Origin: CAYFLR01 sp964343805
Lineage (GTDB): Bacteria > Bdellovibrionota_B > Oligoflexia > CAYFLR01
Assembly (NCBI GenBank): GCA_964343805.1
Contig: CAYFLR010000120.1
Location: forward strand, 1-6,447
Direction: 5' to 3'
DNA length: 6,447 bases
Shown piece by piece: positions 1 through 5,364 of the stretch. The notes under the pieces were generated by a model. It was not told where the DNA came from. It saw nothing but the letters and a program-made list of their open reading frames with translations, and did not search any database. Both the position numbers and the translations under genes were made by a program. Numbering within the stretch: position 1 is the stretch's first letter; every line of letters starts with the position of its first letter.

Positions 1-1789
1 TAAATGTGGTCCCTTTTTCAATTTCACTATGACAGTAGATAAATCCCTTATGTTGTTTCACAATTCCGAGTACAATAGAAAGCCCTAAACCAGTACCAGC
101 CCCCCCTTTTTTAGTAGAAAACAGGGGATCAAATGCACTTTCTTGCACATCCACACCCATCCCAGAGCCGGTGTCAGAGACGGTGAGTTGAATATAGTTA
201 CCAACCGGTAGATTTTGCTCTTCTTTCATGAGCGACCAAGCTCTTTCCAGATTTACCCGATGGGATGATTTAAAATGTGTCGCCTTAATCTCCTCAGGTT
301 TAAGATTTACTTTTTCAGTTGCCCCCCTGAAAGTTCCCCCCTCTGGCATGGCATCTTTGGCATTCACAGCCAAATTGAGCAGTATCTGAGTCAACAAATT
401 GGAATCGGCTTGGATGAGACATTCTTGATCTGTGAGATTAAAAACCAATTCAATGTCTTCAGTCACCATACGTTTTAGCATTTTCTGACAGCGTTCTAGC
501 ACGATATTTAGATCCACTGTTTTTATTTTTAAGCTTCGTTGCCGGCTAAAAGCCAGTAGCTGCTTCGTCAGTTCAGAAGCGTTATTAGCCGCATCATAAA
601 CTTTTTGAATACGATCCATTTTATCCTCTTCACCCGCATGAGGAAGAAGGGCAAAAAGCTCACACTGGTTGATGATCACCGCTAAAGAATTGTTAAAATC
701 ATGAGCCACTCCCCCTGCAAGGCGCCCAAAAGCTTCCATTTTCTGAGCCTGAACCAACTGTTTTTGTAAAATAGCCTTATCTTGCAGAGAGTCTTGATAT
801 TTAATTATACCAGCGATAACCTTAGAAAGAGCTTCTAACAGCGGTACATCTTCAGCATCTTCTTTATAACCTGATTTAATGTACATATTGAGCACGCCTA
901 ATAATTGATCTTCCGCTAAGATAGGTACACAGTAATGACCATGAGGACTCATTCCATCGAAACCCAAGGTATGGTGCTGATCATTATGATCGGCATAAAT
1001 GATCGACCTATTTTGGGCAGTGAGTCCGCAAAGACATTCACCAAAGGCGATGGTGGAGTATTTATCATGCAATGAAGCAGAAAGACGATTGAAAGTCTTC
1101 AATTCTAACTGAGAGGAGCTCTCATCTACCAAAAAAATACTTCCCTCTTTCTCAAATGGGAGGATGTCAGAATCCAGGATGATCTCAACAACTTCTTCTA
1201 AGATATCTTCTAATGGAGCTTCCACTAATGAGGCATTCAATATTTGATAGAGCACTTGATGAAATTCATTTCTTCTGCTTATTTTATCATGTCCTCTTTT
1301 TAATTCGGTAATGTTCTTGAGAGTATAAATTCGTTTGATGGTTTGCCCACTGGTATCATCAAGATAGGCGATGGAAAGCAGCAGATCTAAAGCTTCCCCT
1401 TGGTTAACCCGAATTTGAGTTCCTTCCTGCGGAGTTATGGGATTGTCTCCAATCAAGGTTGCAATTTGACGACCGATCAATTCATCGTGATCAAAGTTAA
1501 ATAATGCTTCGGTGGCTCGATTGGCAAAACTTATTTTCCCATCAAGAGAGGTTATGACAATAGCTGAAGGAATGGCTTTCAAAAGATTTTCCAAATACTC
1601 ATTTGAAACCGTAGTGTTTCGCAAACGACTGGTCATGTTTTTAAAGGTGGCTTCTAAAACACGCACTTCATCCCCCTCTAATTCATGAAAGGAAGGAGTA
1701 GCTTCCCCAGTTAAAAGAAGGGCTGATTTCTGAATCGCCTTGAGTGGGATTGATGATGCCGATGAATCTCCACCAAGTTCGAAAATAAA
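1..1789 (-). CDS. Sensor histidine kinase, HAMP-PAS-GAF-HisKA-HATPase part, 3' end outside the window
   Basis: This frame is open without a stop from 1789 down to base 1, where the window cuts it off; a TGA at 1790-1792 closes it upstream. It encodes the catalytic part of a two-component sensor kinase, which autophosphorylates on histidine and passes the phosphate to a receiver. In order: a HAMP-like segment (about 1750-1610; IPLKAI, then GDEV, then FKNM), a PAS domain (about 1590-1300; AIPSAIVI, FANRAT, ending KNITELKRG), a GAF domain (about 1275-800; HGHYCVPI, LGVLNMY), and the HisKA H-box AHDFNN with the phospho-histidine at 701-703. The HATPase follows: N-box NLAVNAKDAM with Asn at 362-364, G1 DTGSGM at 158-175, F-box FDPLFSTK and G2 GTGLGLS at 77-97. 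The stretch between N-box and G1 is about 20 residues longer than usual. The first ATG in frame is 1634-1636, inside HAMP, so this is unlikely to be a gene start. Kinases with this H-box often end in a receiver, but that part lies outside the window. Function is certain; intactness is not. Confidence 0.88.
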
Positions 1790-2823
1790 TCAGTGTCTAA
1801 AGTAAAGGGAAAATGCCCCTTCAACAAAGAGCCTGCCTTTAATGATTGGTGCCCTGCCAGTTGTGAATAAGTTTCATTGGAGGTCAAGAGCTTATAATTG
1901 TTTATTCTCTGATCCTGACCTAACACCGGTTGAAGAGCAAGAATAGCATCCCTCGAACTGTTCATGATCTTGAGGATTAACTGCTCCGAACTATGAAGTT
2001 GTTTAAAAACCAAACTGTAAGGTTCACTGATTCCTTTCTGAGCGATAATAAGATAGAGCAAATAAAAGGAGAAAAGCTTAAAATAATGTCCTACCAAATT
2101 GGATATCCCATAATTGCTGATATAAAAAGTAAATGCCAGCTCAGATATCATGGTTAAAACAAGGGAAGCCACAAGGAACTTATAAACCATATTATCTAAG
2201 TGAGACCGTCTCATTATGGCTGATCCAATAGTTCCAGCTAAAATGAGGCAAATGAGATATTCACAATAAATCTTAAAAACAGTTTGCCCCTGACCCTCTA
2301 TAAAGCATTCAGGAAATATTCTAAATGTAAAAATGGAGAGGATAATAGCAATGGAAATAAGGGCATAAGTGATAAGAAGTCTGTTTACTCCAAACTTTAT
2401 CCCTTTTTTAATGTAGAAAATTGCCACAAATAAGGAACAGCTTTCCAAAAAACGTGTGGCAATCCACAGCTGATTGGCATAAAAATCATAATCGGTAAAT
2501 ATGTTCATTCCAGGGTAGGCTAGGGTATGCAGCAAATCCAGCAGTCCAATAAATAGATAAGACACCCCCAGAACACTTAAGTAACTATACCGTAGATAAT
2601 TCTTAGAATTCCAAGTTACTGCAAAAACTAAGAAGGCGATGCTCACACTGATTAATTCCACCAGGGAATGAAATAATAAATAGTTAACTTTGGTAGTAAA
2701 GTAAAGAAGGACAGAGAACACCCCAAACACCAGTCCCTGAGGACTAACAATATCATTAAAATTGGAGGGTTTCATTCTGGTAAAGAAAGAGAATTCTTTC
2801 GGGGCTTTGGTTTGACTTATCAT
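1711..2823 (-). CDS. MASE3-domain membrane sensor with a partial PAS domain (N-terminal part of the broken kinase locus)
   Basis: The 370-residue product is an integral membrane sensor. Residues about 31-262 form a MASE3 domain with about eight hydrophobic segments (roughly 31-47, 54-71, 79-100, 120-138, 149-168, 183-204, 213-234, 244-262). Family hallmarks are FHSLVELISV at 51-60, WNSKNY at 71, LLDLLHTLAYPGM at 94-106 and QLWIATRFLE at 118-127. MASE3 is a sensor module normally joined to PAS and histidine-kinase or GGDEF domains; its ligand is not established. A PAS domain starts near residue 280 (ILKIMNSSRDAILAL) but stops after about 75 residues, before the second half of the fold. The last 20 or so residues (HRHHQSHSRR and on) look like out-of-frame translation of the HAMP coding sequence. 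No kinase domain lies in this frame. ATG 2823 has no strong Shine-Dalgarno, but the next Met (residue 17) has none either. The protein is either a broken half of a kinase or an orphan sensor. Confidence 0.85.
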   Translation of the reverse strand: MISQTKAPKEFSFFTRMKPSNFNDIVSPQGLVFGVFSVLLYFTTKVNYLLFHSLVELISVSIAFLVFAVTWNSKNYLRYSYLSVLGVSYLFIGLLDLLHTLAYPGMNIFTDYDFYANQLWIATRFLESCSLFVAIFYIKKGIKFGVNRLLITYALISIAIILSIFTFRIFPECFIEGQGQTVFKIYCEYLICLILAGTIGSAIMRRSHLDNMVYKFLVASLVLTMISELAFTFYISNYGISNLVGHYFKLFSFYLLYLIIAQKGISEPYSLVFKQLHSSEQLILKIMNSSRDAILALQPVLGQDQRINNYKLLTSNETYSQLAGHQSLKAGSLLKGHFPFTLDTDLFSNLVEIHRHHQSHSRRFRNQPFF

Positions 2824-2865
2824 GAGTACGTAGCTTCTATCGTAAATTGTATTTTAAATTAATTT

Positions 2866-2871
2866 ATTATA
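2866..2871 (-). promoter_or_regulatory. Candidate -10 box for the MASE3/kinase locus
   Basis: On the minus strand this reads TATAAT, a perfect -10 hexamer about 43 bp before the ATG at 2823. There is no convincing -35; the best-placed hexamer at a 17-bp spacing is a weak GTGAGT. The surroundings are very AT-rich, so chance matches are likely. Confidence 0.4.
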
Positions 2872-2939
2872 TCCATTTCCAGCCAGGTACTCACATATAA
2901 AATTAAAACTTACATTTTTAACTAGAATTTTTTGGTAAT

Positions 2940-2967
2940 AGAGAAAACCACATAGGTGCCTTTCTCT
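2940..2967 (-). terminator. Hairpin just after the orphan lipoprotein gene, possible terminator
   Basis: Starting 14 bases beyond the lipoprotein stop, two 12-base arms (AGAGAAAGGCAC and GTGGTTTTCTCT on the minus strand) can pair with one mismatch and one G-U pair around a 4-base loop. No T-run follows on either strand, so it is not a classic intrinsic terminator. It could instead protect the 3' end of the mRNA. Confidence 0.35.
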
Positions 2968-2981
2968 GGCTCATGATACTC

Positions 2982-3605
2982 TTAATTGTCCCAAGCATGA
3001 TGAGTGTCTTTTCCTACTGCTAGTTTAAACAGCATTCCTTTCTTTGTCTCCACTCCAATACCAATCTGTCCGTGCTCTTCATAGAGACCATCTTCCCTAC
3101 CCAAGGCAGTCACATCTTGAATTTCATACTCAATGAACCACAGATTTCCATTTTTCGTTTTGCCAAAAGGAGCCACTCTCACCCTGGAGCCATATATCAC
3201 ATTGAATCCACCCCCAGTAATGGCTCGGAGGGCACTTAACCCCACAAAGGCTTCAATTTGTAATTTTTTATTGGCAGTTTGTACTCCGATTCCCGCTGAT
3301 ATGTCATTAGGAATAACAATCATGCCTAAATCTAACTGCAGAGTATAAAAGACATGTTTTGCATAATCGGTCACTGTTTCACTGTCTTTCATTTCTGGGA
3401 TTCGGATAGACTCTTTTTCTCCAGATGGTAATTCGACACTGACTTTCACTGTATCTTTTAAAGCATCCTCTAAAGTTATAACCTCTCCCTCTTTCAAACC
3501 CTCTTCATGATCTGCATTAGAAAGAAGAGAGCTTCCTGTTGTAGTTTCCCCACAAGCTCCAAGAAGTATAGAAAGTATCATCGCTAAATATAGTTTGTTT
3601 CTCAT
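2982..3605 (-). CDS. Orphan lipoprotein, unknown function
   Basis: The start at 3605 gives 207 residues with a textbook lipoprotein signal: MRNK, hydrophobic core LYLAMILSILL, then lipobox LGAC with Cys18 (codon 3552-3554) as the lipidated residue. The start is supported by GGGGAG at 3611-3616, five bases upstream. A longer in-frame reading from 3728 exists but would bury the signal peptide. After a polar linker (about 19-45), residues 46-85 are acidic and mixed. The remainder is rich in short alternating hydrophobic stretches and glycines (GMIVIPNDISAGIGV, GGGFNVIYGSRV, GQIGIGVETKKGML), consistent with a beta-rich outer-membrane or periplasmic fold. It ends in KDTHHAWDN. I do not recognise a family. 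It lies upstream of the kinase locus in the same direction with about 160 bp and a hairpin between, so joint transcription is uncertain. Localisation to a membrane as a lipoprotein is well supported; the role is unknown. Confidence 0.85.
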   Translation of the reverse strand: MRNKLYLAMILSILLGACGETTTGSSLLSNADHEEGLKEGEVITLEDALKDTVKVSVELPSGEKESIRIPEMKDSETVTDYAKHVFYTLQLDLGMIVIPNDISAGIGVQTANKKLQIEAFVGLSALRAITGGGFNVIYGSRVRVAPFGKTKNGNLWFIEYEIQDVTALGREDGLYEEHGQIGIGVETKKGMLFKLAVGKDTHHAWDN

Positions 3606-3610
3606 TGTTT

Positions 3611-3616
3611 CTCCCC
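3611..3616 (-). promoter_or_regulatory. Strong Shine-Dalgarno that fixes the lipoprotein start at 3605
   Basis: GGGGAG on the minus strand, five bases before the ATG at 3605. It decides against the 41-codon-longer start at 3728, which has no comparable site and no signal peptide. Confidence 0.8.
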
Positions 3617-3751
3617 TTTTATTATTTATCTCTAGCTCACACCCTTCGCTCCTTTCTTTATCCAAAAGATATGCCAACCTGATGATCCCAACTAAAACTA
3701 AATAATTACAGAGCCTTAAAATATTCACAAAAAGTGTAACCCTAAAAATGA

Positions 3752-3768
3752 GTATAAAATTTTTATAC
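3752..3768. promoter_or_regulatory. 17-bp perfect palindrome, possible operator or shared promoter
   Basis: GTATAAAA, one central T, then TTTTATAC: eight-base arms with perfect symmetry, between two divergent genes. Each strand offers a -10-like hexamer at its edge (TATACT on minus, TATACA on plus). It may be a dimeric regulator site or the core of a symmetric bidirectional promoter. The all-A/T character makes chance formation more likely than for a mixed-base palindrome. Confidence 0.4.
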
Positions 3769-3801
3769 AGTTGTTTATTTTTTAACCTTTTCTATTAGTA
3801 T

Positions 3802-3807
3802 TATAAT
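3802..3807 (+). promoter_or_regulatory. Candidate -10 box for the receiver gene
   Basis: A perfect TATAAT lies about 105 bp upstream of the receiver start at 3913 and 33 bp before the GTG of the short receiver-like frame. The -35 position is a T-rich stretch with no good TTGACA match. Confidence 0.4.
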
Positions 3808-3839
3808 TTAATACCTTCTTACGATCAGTTGTTAAAGAG

Positions 3840-3923
3840 GTGGTTTTCATTGACGATTTATTCAATGTAAAGGATAATTTAAAAAGTTTATTACAGACTT
3901 ATGGAGTTGTGTATGAATTATGA
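3840..3923 (+). other. Short open frame resembling a receiver-domain N-terminus (remnant or leader peptide)
   Basis: Starting from GTG 3840, 27 codons end in TGA at 3921-3923, overlapping the receiver ATG at 3913. The peptide begins VVFIDD and continues with DNLKSLLQTYG, matching the beta1, acidic pair and alpha1 pattern of CheY-like receivers. Aligned without gaps to the start of the downstream receiver (VAIIDDDQ...), about 7 of 22 positions are identical, including I-D-D and L-L. No well-spaced Shine-Dalgarno precedes the GTG, although the frame is open from 3807. It may be a decayed duplicate receiver start, a coupling leader peptide, or chance. Confidence 0.3.
3903..3906 (+). promoter_or_regulatory. 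Shine-Dalgarno deciding the receiver start
   Basis: GGAG with six bases to ATG 3913. An alternative in-frame ATG at 3901 overlaps this site and has no ribosome binding site of its own, so 3913 is preferred. Confidence 0.6.
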
Positions 3924-4331
3924 TATCTTTGTTCCCCAAGTGGCTATTATTGATGATGACCAAGAGATTATCAATGCTATCAAAGCTCTCTTAGAAATCG
4001 GTTTCCTAGTATTCCAGTTAGTACTTTCAACAACCCAGTAGAGGCTTTAAAAGCTATCAGCAATAGCTCTATCAACATTGTAATATCTGATATAGAAATG
4101 CCTGAGATGACAGGCGATAGCCTCACACAAAAACTGATTGATTTAAAAAAAGGAATTCAGGTCATCATAATTACCGGAAAACCGACATTTGAAGTGGCCA
4201 CCGATTGCTTTAACATGGGGGCAGCCTACTTTTTAGAAAAGCCCATCTTTCACGAACATCTCAAGTTAGCAGTTCAAAACTGTGTCAACCGTTTAGAGTT
4301 ATGGCAAGAGACCATCGCTCGAAATAAGTAA
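3913..4331 (+). pseudogene. Stand-alone CheY-like response regulator receiver, interrupted by a one-base frameshift
   Basis: Read across a shift near 4002-4007, this gives a receiver of about 139 residues with no output domain. All catalytic positions are present: acidic triad at about D14-D16 (IIDDDQE), phospho-acceptor D60 in SDIEMPEMTG (codon 4089-4091), T88 in IIITGK and K110 in FLEKPI. The first frame (3913-4041) stops at a TAG after 42 codons; homology resumes in the -1 frame at SIPVSTFNNPVEALK. Adding one T to the TTT at 4002-4004 restores a continuous domain (IGFPSIPV). No standard slippery heptamer is present. The gene ends in tandem TAA stops and a terminator. Its role would be phosphotransfer signalling, either as a diffusible phospho-acceptor or regulating a partner by binding; the nearby kinase is a candidate phosphate donor. 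It could be a true pseudogene or an intact gene with a sequencing error. Confidence 0.82.
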
Positions 4332-4332
4332 T

Positions 4333-4368
4333 AAAATGGAGAAAGCCCCATCCAGGCTTCATTTTTTA
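4333..4368 (+). terminator. Intrinsic terminator after the receiver gene
   Basis: AAGCC pairs with GGCTT around a short C-rich loop, and the stem can extend with a bulge to GAA(A)GCC/GGCTTC. It is followed by six T residues (4362-4367). It starts directly after the tandem stop codons and separates the receiver gene from the TIGR02147 operon. Confidence 0.7.
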
Positions 4369-4426
4369 ATCCCTTAAACTGCTACTCAAATAGCTGTAAT
4401 TATAAATAAAAAACACACATCTAAAG

Positions 4427-4432
4427 TATAAT
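4427..4432 (+). promoter_or_regulatory. Candidate -10 box of the TIGR02147-lipoprotein operon
   Basis: TATAAT 36 bases before the TTG start and downstream of the terminator, as expected for a separate transcription unit. No clear -35 is seen in the A-rich upstream sequence. Confidence 0.45.
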
Positions 4433-4435
4433 TAT

Positions 4436-4463
4436 CCTTAAGTCGATTTATCTATTAAGGGGG
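4436..4463 (+). promoter_or_regulatory. Inverted repeat overlapping the Shine-Dalgarno of the TTG-started gene
   Basis: CCTTAA (4436-4441) is complementary to TTAAGG (4455-4460), with a 13-base loop. The right arm overlaps the ribosome binding site AAGGGGG (4457-4463), which lies four bases before the TTG. If the transcript begins at or before 4436, this hairpin could hide the site and reduce translation. The stem is short, and a start point set by the -10 box at 4427-4432 would fall very near the left arm. Confidence 0.35.
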
Positions 4464-4467
4464 AAAA

Positions 4468-5364
4468 TTGGGAGAAAAAAATCTTCAAATTTTTAGGCCC
4501 CGTTTGAAATCACTCTTATTAGAAGTTCTACCCACGCGATTCTTGGATTATAAGGCCTATTTTGAAGCGATGTACCATCGCGTCCAAAGTAAGTGGCCAG
4601 ACTATTCCTATGAAGAATTGAGTGCCGACCTGGGTATTTCTGATCCTAATTTTATGAGTGATCTGCTAGCGGGGCGAACGGTGTTGGTTTGTCATCAAAG
4701 TCAGATCATTGCCCAAACACTTTGCCTTTCGGGGACCGAGCGTAGATACTTCCTGCAATTGGTGAAGTATAATAATTCAGTGGCCTCCGATGATCATGAC
4801 ACCCAATTAAAAAAACTCCTCGCCATCAAAGAAAAAACCAAAAGATCTTCTCATGCAAAGGATCTCCATCCTTTCTTTAAAGATTGGTACACTCCGGTTA
4901 TCTATGAAATGGTTGGTCTTTCTGACTTTAGGTCTGACGTTAAGTGGATTGCCGAAAGACTGCAATTTAAAGTCACCCAAATTCAAATAAAAGAGAGTTT
5001 AAAAAACTTAGAAAATCTAGGACTCATCGAGAAAGATCCCAAGAGTAAGAAGTATAGATACCTCGCCGAGACCATCGATTTGGGAGGAGAAGCCAGTCGT
5101 CATGGTTTACTCAACTTCCATGATCAAATGATCGACCTTGCAAATGTAGCCCTGAAAGCGATTCCTTCCAAAGAGAGAGACATCAGTGGTTTAACTTTAC
5201 GGCTCAAACCTCTCGCATTTAAAGTAGCTAAAGCCATGATCCATGAATTGCAACAAAAGTTATTGGCTTTAGAAAGTAATGAAATCGATCAAAAGAACGA
5301 TAAAACAGAAGTTTTTCAAATAAATACCCAGTTATTTCCTATAACCAAAAAGGAAGAGGAATGA
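4468..5364 (+). CDS. TIGR02147 family protein (DUF4423-type C-terminus)
   Basis: The 298-residue product is soluble, with no signal peptide or membrane segment. The family fits from end to end: an N-terminal DYKAYFEAMYHR segment (28-39), a helix-turn-helix-like region (SYEELSADLGISDPNFMSDLLAGR, about 47-70), the LSGTERRYFLQLVKY block (87-101), then the C-terminal domain beginning at FFKDWYTPVIYEMVGL (136-151). This continues through SLKNLENLGLIEKD (177-190), a winged-helix-like feature, a HDQMIDLANVAL helix (218-229) and the diagnostic ending VFQINTQLFPITK (282-294). The family is common in Bdellovibrionota and Fibrobacter; its biochemical role is not established, and a regulatory DNA-binding role is an inference from these helices. 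Initiation at TTG 4468 is forced: an in-frame TAA lies at 4456-4458 and AAGGGGG sits just upstream. A weak start codon suggests low expression. The stop overlaps the ATG of the next lipoprotein, so the two are probably translationally coupled. Confidence 0.9.
   Translation: MGEKNLQIFRPRLKSLLLEVLPTRFLDYKAYFEAMYHRVQSKWPDYSYEELSADLGISDPNFMSDLLAGRTVLVCHQSQIIAQTLCLSGTERRYFLQLVKYNNSVASDDHDTQLKKLLAIKEKTKRSSHAKDLHPFFKDWYTPVIYEMVGLSDFRSDVKWIAERLQFKVTQIQIKESLKNLENLGLIEKDPKSKKYRYLAETIDLGGEASRHGLLNFHDQMIDLANVALKAIPSKERDISGLTLRLKPLAFKVAKAMIHELQQKLLALESNEIDQKNDKTEVFQINTQLFPITKKEEE

Larger units (their letters stand above)
3606..3912. other. Divergent intergenic region between the lipoprotein and the receiver gene
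   Basis: About 300 bp, strongly AT-rich. It must hold promoters for both directions. Contents seen: the lipoprotein ribosome binding site, a 17-bp palindrome (3752-3768), a TATAAT box facing the receiver gene (3802-3807), and a short receiver-like open frame (3840-3923) overlapping the receiver start. No tRNA, repeat array or other conventional gene was found. Confidence 0.7.

Noticed and set aside
275..478. Open frame of 67 codons on the plus strand
   Set aside because: It lies antisense to the HATPase N-box region of the kinase, which has unmistakable family motifs; no ribosome binding site or recognisable product.
3133..3348. Open frame of 71 codons on the plus strand
   Set aside because: Antisense to the middle of the orphan lipoprotein, whose signal peptide and ribosome binding site are convincing; the product is not recognisable.
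3606..3728. A 41-codon N-terminal extension of the orphan lipoprotein
   Set aside because: It would place the lipoprotein signal peptide internally and lacks a good ribosome binding site, whereas GGGGAG fits the start at 3605 exactly.
3998..4010. Programmed -1 ribosomal frameshifting to explain the receiver
   Set aside because: There is no X-XXY-YYZ slippery heptamer at the break, no clear downstream stem-loop was noticed, and a receiver has no known need for frameshifting. A lost base is simpler.
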